30,480 bases of DNA, from the NCBI GenBank assembly GCA_963652365.1, contig CAVJTH010000030.1, positions 1 to 30,480 of the forward strand, in the 5' to 3' direction. The translations under genes were made by a program, and so were the position numbers. Below are positions 23,020-30,480 of this stretch, in pieces (the first letter of the stretch is position 1; each line of letters begins with the position of its first letter). Below the pieces are notes generated by a model, which saw only the letters and a list, made by a program, of their open reading frames with translations, made no database searches and had not been told where the DNA came from. The DNA is from Hallerella sp963652365. GTDB lineage: Bacteria; Fibrobacterota; Fibrobacteria; Fibrobacterales; Fibrobacteraceae.

Positions 23020-24931
23020 GTTCCTAATCTCCCATAGCTACTGGATCCTGATCTTTCCGTTCATCAGCTTTCTCGTGAACGGGCTCTTCCTCTGCAGGAA
23101 CCACCGGAAAGCCGCCGGAGCCCTTTCGGTCTCGCTCGCCGGCCTGTCGATGCTCTACGCGGTCGTCCTGGTCATCTCGTATGTTCTTTCCGCCGCGCCG
23201 CAAAGGATCGTCGCGTGGAAATTCGCGTTTCTCGACTTTTCGGACAAGCTGTCCGCCGAAGCGGCGTTTCTTCTCGACCCGCTTTCCGCGATGATGCTCC
23301 TTGTCGTCGCCGTGATCGCGTTCTTCGTGAACATCTACAGCCTGGGATACATGCGGGAAGATCGCGCCGAAGGGCGGTTCTTTTCGCTGCTTTCCTTCTT
23401 CACGTTCTCGATGCTCGGGCTGGTCGTCGCCACGGGACTCTTCCAGATGTACTTTTTCTGGGAACTCGTCGGCATCGCGAGCTACCTTCTGATCGGGTTC
23501 TGGTACGAGCGTCCCAAGGCGGTCGCCGCGTCCAAGATGGCGTTCATCGTCACGCGCTTCGCGGACAGCTTCTTTCTCCTCGGCATCGTCATCATCGCCA
23601 TTGTCGCCAAGACATTCGACTTTTCGACTCTGAACGCGATAAACCCGCAAATGGCAAGCGGTACGGTGTCTCTCGGCTTCTGGGATGTCAAGATTTCGGA
23701 TGCGCTTGTACTCGGTTCCGTGCTGATGTTCATCGGCGGCTGGGGCAAGAGCGCCATGTTCCCCCTCCACATCTGGCTCCCAAACGCGATGGAAGGTCCG
23801 ACTCCCGTATCCTCGATCATCCACAGCGCGACAATGGTCGTCGCAGGCGTCTATCTGGTGGCTAGGCTCTTCCCCTTCTTTGCTGCCTGTGACGGCACGC
23901 TCGAAATCGTCGGATTCGTCGGCGCATTCACGGCTCTCTTTGCCGCGGTCATCGCCTGCACGCAAAAGGACATCAAGCGGATTCTCGCCTACTCGACGCT
24001 CTCGCAGCTCGGCTACATGATGTTCGGGCTGGGCGTCTCGGCAACCGCGGCGGCTTCGTTCCATGTGTTCAACCACGCGTTCTTCAAGTGCGTGCTCTTC
24101 CTTGTCGCGGGCTCCCTCATCCACCAGGTTTCGACAAACGATCTGGACCAGATGGGCGGTCTCCGCAAGAAGATGCCATGGACCTATGTCGCCGCGCTCG
24201 TCGCCTGTCTCTCCATTTCGGGGATTCCCCCGTTTTCCGGATTCTTCTCCAAGGACGAGATTCTCGCCGGGGCGCTCCAGAACGGCCATCCGGTGATCTT
24301 CGCCGTGGGACTTTTCACCAGCGCGCTCACCGCGTTCTACATGTTCCGCCTGTTCTTCCTCGCGTTCCACGGAAGTCCGCGAAGCGAAGCGGTCAAGGCC
24401 GGCCATGTACACGAGGATTTCGCGATGACCTTCCCCATCGTGTGCCTCGCCGTTCCGTCCCTTGCCAGCGGATTTCTCTGCAAGGGAATGTTCGAAAGGT
24501 TCTTCGAAACCCCGGAAGTCACTTCGGCTTCGGCAAGCGCGATCGGGTCCTGCCTTCCGTTCATCGCCTCCGCGGCAGGAATTCTCGGGATTGTCATCGC
24601 CTGGATTCTCTACGCAAGTCCCCGAGCGAACGTTTCCCGCGCGCTCGACGTGACGAACCGCGGAACGCTCTACCGGACCGTTTACAACAAGTTCTATTTC
24701 GACGAAGGCTATTACGCGTTTGTCCGCCAGTTCGTCTTTGGCGGCATCGCGCGGACAGCCCGTGCGTTCGAGGATTTCGTCATCGGGAAGATAGTCACCG
24801 GGACAACCCGGCTTGTCAAGTTCGGCGGGACGCTTGTACGGGAACTCGAAACGGGAAACCTCTTCATCTACATCGGGACATTTGTCGTCGGCGTCATCCT
24901 GTGGCGCTATCTCGGCGGACTTCCTGTCTAA
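23012..24931 (+). CDS. nuoL: NADH-quinone oxidoreductase subunit L
   Basis: A 639-residue antiporter-like subunit, the distal proton-pumping unit, including the long C-terminal amphipathic helix that runs along the arm. The TM5 glutamate (E151 in FFWELVGIASYLLIG) and TM7 lysine (K246 in GGWGKSAMFPLHIWLPNAM) are present. GPTPVSSIIHSATMV (262-276) is canonical. HAFFKCVLFL and FSKDEIL supply the later membrane lysines. The C-terminal part after about residue 500 is less conserved, ending in a final membrane helix (FIYIGTFVVGVILW). It overlaps nuoK by 8 bases, and nuoM follows after 9 bases. All expected proton-path residues are seen, in contrast to NuoM. Confidence 0.96.
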   Translation: MNEFLISHSYWILIFPFISFLVNGLFLCRNHRKAAGALSVSLAGLSMLYAVVLVISYVLSAAPQRIVAWKFAFLDFSDKLSAEAAFLLDPLSAMMLLVVAVIAFFVNIYSLGYMREDRAEGRFFSLLSFFTFSMLGLVVATGLFQMYFFWELVGIASYLLIGFWYERPKAVAASKMAFIVTRFADSFFLLGIVIIAIVAKTFDFSTLNAINPQMASGTVSLGFWDVKISDALVLGSVLMFIGGWGKSAMFPLHIWLPNAMEGPTPVSSIIHSATMVVAGVYLVARLFPFFAACDGTLEIVGFVGAFTALFAAVIACTQKDIKRILAYSTLSQLGYMMFGLGVSATAAASFHVFNHAFFKCVLFLVAGSLIHQVSTNDLDQMGGLRKKMPWTYVAALVACLSISGIPPFSGFFSKDEILAGALQNGHPVIFAVGLFTSALTAFYMFRLFFLAFHGSPRSEAVKAGHVHEDFAMTFPIVCLAVPSLASGFLCKGMFERFFETPEVTSASASAIGSCLPFIASAAGILGIVIAWILYASPRANVSRALDVTNRGTLYRTVYNKFYFDEGYYAFVRQFVFGGIARTARAFEDFVIGKIVTGTTRLVKFGGTLVRELETGNLFIYIGTFVVGVILWRYLGGLPV

Positions 24932-24940
24932 GGACATCGT

Positions 24941-26452
24941 ATGCTCAGCACGATTCTCTTCAATCTCATCTGGATCATTCCGCTTGTCACGGTCCTTGTC
25001 TGCGTCCCGATTCCTCGCACTCGCGTCAAGGCCATCAAGCGGATTCACCTCGCGTCTGCCGGGATAGCTCTCGCCATCGCGTCGGGACTTGTCGCCTATA
25101 CGTACCGCATCACGATGCCTCTCGGCATTCCGACTGGGAACAAGCCTTTTGTCCAATACCTGACGGACCTCGAATGGCTCCCCGCGATCCACGCGCACTA
25201 TATCGTGGGAACGGACGCCCTGGGAATCCTGCTCGTCTTCCTTACGGCGGTCATCGTCTTCACGGGAATGCTCGCAAGCTGGAAGATCGACAAGAACCAG
25301 AAGGAATTCTTTGCCCTGATGCAGATTCTCGGCACCGCGGTCTATGGCGTTTTCATGAGTCTCGACCTGGTGCTCTTCTTTCTCTTCTACGAGATGGAAG
25401 CGCTCTGCATGTATCTGATGATCGCGGGCTGGGGAACGGGCAACAAGGATTACGGCGGAAAGAAGCTCACCCTCACGCTCGCCCTCGGAAGCGCCATGGT
25501 GCTCGCGACACTTTTCGGAATCTTTATCGAAAGCGGCGCTTCGACGTGGAACATCCTGGAACTTGCCGACGTGCGGCTTCCCTGGGATTTCCAGAAGTGG
25601 GCGTTCCCGCTTCTCTTCATGGGATTTGCCGTTTCCGGTTCGCTCTTTCCCTTCCATTTCTGGTCGCCCGACGGCCACTCGTCCGCGCCGACAGCCGTTT
25701 CGATGCTCGCAGCGGGCGTCATGATGAAGATGGGACCGTTCGCCTGCCTTCGGGTCGCCATCTACCTCATGCCCGAAGCGGCCCGTTTCTACCTGCCCTA
25801 TATCGCCTACCTCGTGATCTTCAATGTCGCTGTCGCCTGCTTTATCGCCATTCGCCATCGAGACCTCAAGTACATTACGGCCTACAGTTCGATTTCGCAC
25901 CTCGGGCTGATATTTCTCGGACTTGCCGCGGCGACGCCTCTCGCCTTCCGCGGAGCGGCCCTCCAGATGCTTTCGCACGGATTTCTCACCGGGCTTTTCT
26001 TTGCGAGCATCGGCATGATCTACAGCCGGACCCATACGCGGAACATCGACGAGATGGGCGGCCTCATGCGGGTGATGCCCTTCCTCGGGGTCGCCTTCAC
26101 CATCGCGGGATTCGCGGGTCTCGGGCTTCCGGGACTTTCGGGCTTTGTCGCCGAATCGACGATTTTCATCGGCAGCTTCCAGAGCCCGATTCCCCATGTC
26201 CGAATCGTCACCATCCTGGGAATCCTTTCCATCACCGTCACCGCGGTCTATATCCTGCAGACTGCGAACCGGATGCTTTCGGGTCCCATCCGCGAAGAAC
26301 GGTTCAAGGCGCTCGCCGACGCGGACCTCATGGAAAAGATCGCGCTCGTCACCATTCTCGTCTGCCTTTTCGGAGTGGGCCTCTTCCCCGGCTGGATTTC
26401 GGACTTTCTCGATACGGCTATCGCTCCCATCTACGTAAACTTTACGAGGTAA
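24941..26452 (+). CDS. nuoM: NADH-quinone oxidoreductase subunit M, atypical TM7
   Basis: A 503-residue antiporter-like subunit with about 14 membrane helices. The TM5 glutamate (E151 in FFLFYEMEALCMY), TM8 lysine (K263 in GVMMKMGPF) and TM12 glutamate (E405 in GFVAESTIF) are conserved. However, the TM7 segment reads GFAVSGSLFPFHFWSPDGH (228-246), where relatives read 'AFAVK.P.FPFHTWLPDAH'. The lysine corresponding to E. coli K234 is serine 232 (TCC at 25634-25636), the next proline is also lost, and WLP has become WSP. The rest (SSAPTAVSMLAAG, EMGGLMRVMP, GLGLPGLSGF) is normal and the frame is intact. The identity is clear; how proton transfer works in this subunit is open. Confidence 0.94.
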   Translation: MLSTILFNLIWIIPLVTVLVCVPIPRTRVKAIKRIHLASAGIALAIASGLVAYTYRITMPLGIPTGNKPFVQYLTDLEWLPAIHAHYIVGTDALGILLVFLTAVIVFTGMLASWKIDKNQKEFFALMQILGTAVYGVFMSLDLVLFFLFYEMEALCMYLMIAGWGTGNKDYGGKKLTLTLALGSAMVLATLFGIFIESGASTWNILELADVRLPWDFQKWAFPLLFMGFAVSGSLFPFHFWSPDGHSSAPTAVSMLAAGVMMKMGPFACLRVAIYLMPEAARFYLPYIAYLVIFNVAVACFIAIRHRDLKYITAYSSISHLGLIFLGLAAATPLAFRGAALQMLSHGFLTGLFFASIGMIYSRTHTRNIDEMGGLMRVMPFLGVAFTIAGFAGLGLPGLSGFVAESTIFIGSFQSPIPHVRIVTILGILSITVTAVYILQTANRMLSGPIREERFKALADADLMEKIALVTILVCLFGVGLFPGWISDFLDTAIAPIYVNFTR

Positions 26453-26456
26453 GAAG

Positions 26457-27881
26457 ATGTCTCAATTGATTCTGCCGGACATTCTGCTTCTGCTCTTTCC
26501 CTTCGCGCTCATCCTCTTGCGCCAGTTTTTCCCGAACCGGAAGGAGTTGCCGTTTCGCGCGTCCGTCGCCTTCTTCGTCGCGCACTTCGTCCTTCTGAAC
26601 GCGCTCCTCGTCGGCGATCCGCAGACCTATCTTTCGAACTGGAGAATCAACAGCTTCGGCATCCTGATGCGCGAAGTTCTCGTGCTGGGAACGCTTCTCG
26701 CGCTGCTTTTCGCCAAGGATTACTTTGACCATCCGGCAGACGGAAAGCCGGAACTACACCAGTTTTCCGAATTCGCCGCGGTCCTCGCCGCCGCCACGTT
26801 CGGAGGATTTACGGTCATTTCGGCAAGCGAGCTCTTGACGCTGTTCCTCGGCCTGGAGCTCGCCACGCTTCCCATGTATGCGCTCACCGCCTGGAACAAG
26901 CGCGACCCGCAGGGTTCCGAAGCCGGGACGAAATACATCCTGATGGGGAGCGTCGCCTCGGCGTTCGAACTTTTCGGCATCAGCTACCTATACGGCTTTT
27001 CGGGAAGCCTGCGCTTTGACGCGATCGCAAGCGCGGTCGGAGCGACCCCCGAGAGTCCGCTGCTCTGGATTTCCGTTCTCTTCCTCTTTTGCGGCATCGG
27101 GTTCAAGCTCACGCTCTTTCCGTTCCACACCTGGGCTCCCGATGTCTATGAAGGCGCGCCGACTCCTGTCACCGCCGTTCTCGCCGTCACCAGCAAGACG
27201 GTCGCCGTCGCGTTTCTCGCTGTGCTCGTCTATGGACCGCTCGCCGGAATTCACGACGGGCTGATTCCGTTTCTCTCGCTGCTCGCCGGCGTGACGATTC
27301 TTTCGGGAAACCTCGGGGCGTTAAGGCAGTCGCGCCTGCGCCGCTTCATGGCCTACAGTTCCATTTCCCAGGCGGGCTACATCCTGGTCGCCCTGGCAGG
27401 ACCTGCGGAAAGCGCGAAGACCGCCTTGCTCTTCTACCTGCTGCTCTATGCGTTTTCCAACTATCTCGCCTTCTTCGTCTTTGGCATCGTCGGCGAACAT
27501 CGGACCGAAAGCTTCGATTCCCTCGCGGGCCTTTCGAAGGAATCTCCGAGTCTCGCGGTCGCCCTTGCGGTCGCCGCGTTCAGCCTCGCCGGAATCCCGC
27601 CGCTCGCCGGATTCATGGGAAAGTTCTTTCTCTTCGAAAGCGCAGCCTCGTCGAAGGCCTACTTCCTTGTCGCGTTCGCCTGCATCAACAACGTCATCGC
27701 GCTCTACTACTACCTGCAGCTAGTCAAGAGCGCCTGGGTTCTGTCGGAAAATCCGGACGCGATTCCGCTAAGAGTCCGCCCGCGTCAAAAGTATTGCGTC
27801 ATCGCGCTCACGGTCTGCGTTCTCCTCGCGGGAATCTGTCCTTTCGTCAGCTCGAACATCGCACGGATACTTTCCCTCTGA
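26457..27881 (+). CDS. nuoN: NADH-quinone oxidoreductase subunit N
   Basis: A 474-residue antiporter-like subunit closest to the NuoK/J end of the arm. TM5 glutamate E134 (FLGLELATLPMYAL), TM7 lysine K217 (GIGFKLTLFPFHTWAPDVY), TM8 lysine K247 (AVTSKTVAVAF) and the TM12-region lysine (LAGFMGKFFLF) are all present. The GAPTPVTAVL segment after TM7 is canonical. It starts 4 bases after the nuoM stop, preceded by GAGGTAAG, and ends the operon. A hairpin plus T-run follows immediately. Confidence 0.96.
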   Translation: MSQLILPDILLLLFPFALILLRQFFPNRKELPFRASVAFFVAHFVLLNALLVGDPQTYLSNWRINSFGILMREVLVLGTLLALLFAKDYFDHPADGKPELHQFSEFAAVLAAATFGGFTVISASELLTLFLGLELATLPMYALTAWNKRDPQGSEAGTKYILMGSVASAFELFGISYLYGFSGSLRFDAIASAVGATPESPLLWISVLFLFCGIGFKLTLFPFHTWAPDVYEGAPTPVTAVLAVTSKTVAVAFLAVLVYGPLAGIHDGLIPFLSLLAGVTILSGNLGALRQSRLRRFMAYSSISQAGYILVALAGPAESAKTALLFYLLLYAFSNYLAFFVFGIVGEHRTESFDSLAGLSKESPSLAVALAVAAFSLAGIPPLAGFMGKFFLFESAASSKAYFLVAFACINNVIALYYYLQLVKSAWVLSENPDAIPLRVRPRQKYCVIALTVCVLLAGICPFVSSNIARILSL

Positions 27882-27888
27882 TCCTTTC

Positions 27889-27921
27889 CGCCCGGAATTT
27901 TCGGTTCCAGGCGCAATTTTT
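27889..27921 (+). terminator. intrinsic terminator after nuoN
   Basis: CGCC-C-GGAA (27889-27897) pairs with TTCC-A-GGCG (27905-27913) around a 7-base loop with one C/A mismatch. It is followed by CAATTTTTG. It lies 7 bases past the nuoN stop. The T-run also leads into the promoter-like TATCTT of the next gene. Confidence 0.75.
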
Positions 27922-27922
27922 G

Positions 27923-27928
27923 TATCTT
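27923..27928 (+). promoter_or_regulatory. candidate -10 element of the lipoprotein gene
   Basis: TATCTT directly after the nuoN terminator T-run, 8 bases before the ATG at 27937. If used, the transcript would have almost no leader. There is no clear -35. Confidence 0.3.
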
Positions 27929-27936
27929 AGGTGACG

Positions 27937-30225
27937 ATGAGGATTTTCCGCGGACTTCTATCGCTCTTTGCGGCGGCGTTCCTTGCCGCCTGTTCCGACA
28001 CGTCGAACGGCGACGACTATCGGTTTGAACGCGCCGTCCAGGATCTTTCCATTCTCCGCGGCTGCGCCTCCCAGAGCGACACGACGAGTTCCTGCTATCG
28101 GATGCGCTGGCGGATTCCCATCGAGACAAGGAACCTTCTCCGCTTTCATGTCTGGATCGACACGCTCGTCGTCGGCGATTCCGCCAAGAATGTGCCGAGC
28201 GGCGCGACCGAAAAGTCCATCCGGATACCCTTCGAAAATCCGGAAGTTCTCTACGATACGCTCGACCTGACCGAGCATGTCGCCGAATATCTCAAGCGAG
28301 ACAGTCTCGCCATCGCCATCTGGAGCGAATACGGCGACGGAGACGAATCGGGAGACGTCCAGCACATCTACGTCCACTTTGGCGACGACATTTCGCCCGC
28401 GCTGGTCACGATCACCGATTCTTCCTGGACGACGGGAGCGGCCATCGACTGGGCGCGTCCCACCGACCAATACGACTACTACGCGCCCGAAAGCCTCTCC
28501 GGGAAAATCGCGGGCTACAACATCCTTCTCTGGGCCGAGGATTCGAGCCAGGATATCCGAAACGCCAAGGTCCGGATCCTTCACGACGGACAGACGGATT
28601 CGACCGGCAAGGACTTCTGGCTCAGACATCACCGCTTCCGCTACACGAGCGACTCGCTCTGGATAGACACGACCTCTTCGCAAGACAGGAACTATCTGAG
28701 AATCGCGGTCATTGACGGAAACGGCTTCGACTTTTCTTCGGACAGTGCAAACCGTTACCGCATGATCGTGGAAGGCCTCTACCCGGAAAGCAACTACACG
28801 ATAGGAATCATCGCGTGGGATTCGGCGGGAAACGTCTCCGGGACTGGCTCCGTGGAAACGAACCAGCTGTTCATGACGACCGACCGGATCGCTCCGCTGA
28901 TGGGAAGCGCGCTCTGGGCAAGACCCGACACGTCGGATCCGGCAAGAGTCGCCCTCGATTCGAACCGCGTCCTCGTCTACTGGCCGCGCAGCGTCGATCC
29001 GCTTTCCGTTGCGAGCGGCATCACGGCGGATTCGGTCATCCACATTCCCGGAGACTGCTTCGAAGGGTTCTGCTACCGGAACGTCAAGAGCTACGACGTG
29101 GAAACCTGGAACGGAAGCTCCTGGGAAAAAGCGACCGGCGCCGGAGGCGTTTCGGAGGAAAGGTACCGGACGTCCTACCGAAAAGACGGCGATTCGATGA
29201 GCGTTTCCGCGACCGGCGAATTTGTCGTCGATACGATCCGCTGGATTGTTCCCGGCGACACGCTCATCCTGAGAATTCGCGCCATCGACTCGTCGGGATA
29301 CTATTCGAAGGCCCTGATCGACACGCTCGCCGTATCGAAAGGCCCAGAAGCGGATCTCGACTGCCCCGAGGGATTCGTTCCCGTCCGCACAAGCGACACG
29401 ACGCGCTTCTGCATCGAACGATTCGAGCACCTGAACGAAGATTCTTCCTTTGCGCACAACGTACTTTACAGCGAAGCGGTCGCCGCCTGCGAAGCTATCT
29501 CCGCATCGGGATTCCAGGTTTCGCTCTGCAAGTCGCAAGACTGGAAAGCGGCATGTCTCGCCCAGGGAAGGACCTCTTACGGAGTCATCGAGGAATCCGA
29601 CTTTTCCGCCGCGGAATTTCTCTACCGGAACTGCGGCGTCGGAACGGACGATTCCACTTCGGCGACCGACATTTCCAAGCGCAACAGGCTCTGCGCCAGC
29701 CCGGACGGCATTCGCAACCTATCCGGCGGATTCCAGGAATGGGTCGCGGGACCGGACACCCTTCCGCAGCTGCTCCGCGGTTCGAGCTATGTCTATTACA
29801 CGGGCGAATCCCGCGAATCGCTCTCCAAGTGCACCACCTACTTTATCCCGAACCGCACGCGCGTCGCCTACACGCAAGACACCGTCTATCTCTACCGCGA
29901 AGGTTCCAAGGTCGATACGAGCCTCGTGCAGGACACCTCTCGCACGCTCTACAGGATTCTGACGGTCAAGGATTTCAAGGATTCCATCCAGTTCTTCAAG
30001 GTTTCGTCGCCGGCCGGCGATTCCCTCGGCGAAGACTACGCGCCCCTTTCCGAATACAGAAAGGGCGGAGAGTCCTGGATAAAGTCCCTTGCCGGCAACC
30101 TCGCCTACGAACCGATCCGCATCGAAGCCGTTTTCTTCACCGGCGGAACGGTTCCCTACCGCGGCGCGGCGGCATTCTACACCGCCCCGTCCATTTCGTT
30201 CCGCTGCTGCGCTTACCCGCTGTAA
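27937..30225 (+). CDS. large lipoprotein with Fn3-like repeats and FGE/SUMF1-like C-terminal domain
   Basis: A 762-residue surface or periplasmic lipoprotein. The signal peptide MRIFRGLLSLFAAAFLAAC has a lipobox LAAC, with C19 as the lipidated residue. ATG at 27937 is preferred over GTG at 27931. Residues about 25-465 contain beta-rich repeats that look fibronectin-III-like (SGKIAGYNILLWAED, YPESNYTIGIIAWDSAGNVSG, LILRIRAIDSSGYYSK). Residues about 470-635 resemble the FGE-sulfatase/SUMF1 fold (PF03781): CPEGFVPV, RFCIERFEH, YSEAVAACEA, VSLCKSQDWKAACLAQG, LSGGFQEWVAG and LLRGSSY. The fold is often used as a binding domain, and I see no evidence of catalysis. The last 130 residues are unassigned and end in a cysteine pair (FRCCAYPL). 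Function is unknown; adhesion or carbohydrate binding is plausible. It seems to be transcribed alone. Confidence 0.72.
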   Translation: MRIFRGLLSLFAAAFLAACSDTSNGDDYRFERAVQDLSILRGCASQSDTTSSCYRMRWRIPIETRNLLRFHVWIDTLVVGDSAKNVPSGATEKSIRIPFENPEVLYDTLDLTEHVAEYLKRDSLAIAIWSEYGDGDESGDVQHIYVHFGDDISPALVTITDSSWTTGAAIDWARPTDQYDYYAPESLSGKIAGYNILLWAEDSSQDIRNAKVRILHDGQTDSTGKDFWLRHHRFRYTSDSLWIDTTSSQDRNYLRIAVIDGNGFDFSSDSANRYRMIVEGLYPESNYTIGIIAWDSAGNVSGTGSVETNQLFMTTDRIAPLMGSALWARPDTSDPARVALDSNRVLVYWPRSVDPLSVASGITADSVIHIPGDCFEGFCYRNVKSYDVETWNGSSWEKATGAGGVSEERYRTSYRKDGDSMSVSATGEFVVDTIRWIVPGDTLILRIRAIDSSGYYSKALIDTLAVSKGPEADLDCPEGFVPVRTSDTTRFCIERFEHLNEDSSFAHNVLYSEAVAACEAISASGFQVSLCKSQDWKAACLAQGRTSYGVIEESDFSAAEFLYRNCGVGTDDSTSATDISKRNRLCASPDGIRNLSGGFQEWVAGPDTLPQLLRGSSYVYYTGESRESLSKCTTYFIPNRTRVAYTQDTVYLYREGSKVDTSLVQDTSRTLYRILTVKDFKDSIQFFKVSSPAGDSLGEDYAPLSEYRKGGESWIKSLAGNLAYEPIRIEAVFFTGGTVPYRGAAAFYTAPSISFRCCAYPL

Positions 30226-30246
30226 AAATTCATGCACGCCATTCCC

Positions 30247-30275
30247 TGCGTTGCCGAAAAAGGCGCATTTTTTCA
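30247..30275 (+). terminator. possible terminator after the lipoprotein gene
   Basis: TGC-GTT-GCC, loop GAAAAA, GGC-GCA gives a 6-bp stem with a 3-base bulge, followed by TTTTTTCATTTTT, about 20 bases after the stop. The stem is weak but the T-run is good. Confidence 0.45.
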
Positions 30276-30480
30276 TTTTTCAAAGCAAGCGTCCCGATCA
30301 GGCATTGGCTGCATCGCTATACAATAGCCGTCAAGGCATGTCCATAGGTTCCCCCGAAAATCGATTACACCAACATTTACGCTTTTTACGAAATCACCAG
30401 TAAATAGTTCCAAAGTTAAACTGGCTAAAGTGGTTCACTTTTTCCAACAGAAAAATTTGAATTCCTAGTTGATTTTTATG
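30276..30480. other. intergenic tail, no gene supported
   Basis: Beyond the terminator the sequence turns AT-rich. Only short open stretches exist on either strand. No tRNA, tmRNA or repeat structure is convincing. A 28-codon minus-strand open tail (30480 to about 30394, ending FNFGTIYW) could be the end of a gene lying outside the window. Confidence 0.5.

Noticed and set aside
23024..26197. 1057-codon open frame on the minus strand opposite nuoL and nuoM
   Set aside because: Its composition (Arg, Glu, Asp, His rich, no domain) is the usual antisense artefact of GC-rich codon usage. The + strand holds two well-conserved complex I subunits.
24088..26469. 793-codon + strand frame overlapping nuoL and nuoM
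   Set aside because: It is a shifted-frame shadow with a low-complexity Arg/Pro/Ser/His-rich product.
30276..30480. tRNA or tmRNA in the right-hand tail
   Set aside because: I could not find a cloverleaf, an acceptor stem or a tag frame on either strand.

Overview
The window looks like chromosomal DNA from a Gram-negative, plant-polysaccharide-degrading anaerobe. My best guess is Fibrobacter or a close relative in Fibrobacterota. The clues are a secreted, multidomain pectate lyase with a C-terminal 'RLFDMQGRL' module, a large lipoprotein ending in an FGE/sulfatase-modifying-factor-like domain, an enterobacterial-type long ketol-acid reductoisomerase, and a Nuo operon without nuoEFG. This assignment comes from remembered family resemblance, not from a search.

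Region 1 (about 1-8140) is an AT-rich block. A remnant of a DUF262/DUF1524-type protein lies at the left edge on the + strand. Six minus-strand genes for surface-polysaccharide synthesis follow. In transcription order they are a DUF1972 rhamnosyltransferase-like enzyme, two GT4 glycosyltransferases, a Wzy-like polymerase, a GT2 glycosyltransferase and a polysaccharide pyruvyl transferase. The gene at the head of the series, 7474-8136, looks like an AlbA_2 (Schlafen-type) protein with its middle deleted. The AT content falls stepwise toward the core genes, as expected of an acquired cassette.

Region 2 (about 8220-14253, minus strand) is GC-rich core metabolism. It holds hisC and hisN (overlapping, histidine biosynthesis), a secreted PL1-type pectate lyase upstream of them, and ilvC with a strong intrinsic terminator. 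A perfect 16-bp palindrome sits between the ilvC terminator and the pectate lyase gene.

Region 3 (14254-15060) is a non-coding divergent spacer filled with a mosaic of short direct and inverted repeats, including an identical 37-bp pair.

Region 4 (15061-27881, + strand) starts with a bifunctional (p)ppGpp synthetase/hydrolase and a translationally coupled protein of unknown function. The respiratory complex I operon follows, in the order nuoA, nuoBC (one fused gene), nuoD, H, I, J, K, L, M, N. Junctions are tight, mostly overlaps, and a terminator-like hairpin follows nuoN. The NADH-input module NuoEFG is absent, so the complex may take electrons from ferredoxin or from a separately encoded module. 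NuoM lacks the normally conserved TM7 lysine.

Region 5 (27937-30225) is one large lipoprotein gene with its own promoter-like element and a possible terminator. The final 255 bases contain no gene I can support.

The main leads are the NuoB-NuoC fusion combined with the NuoM lysine loss, the repeat mosaic, the palindrome upstream of the pectate lyase, and the deleted AlbA_2 protein heading the polysaccharide cassette. I found no CRISPR array, rRNA, tRNA, insertion sequence or recognisable new defence system.
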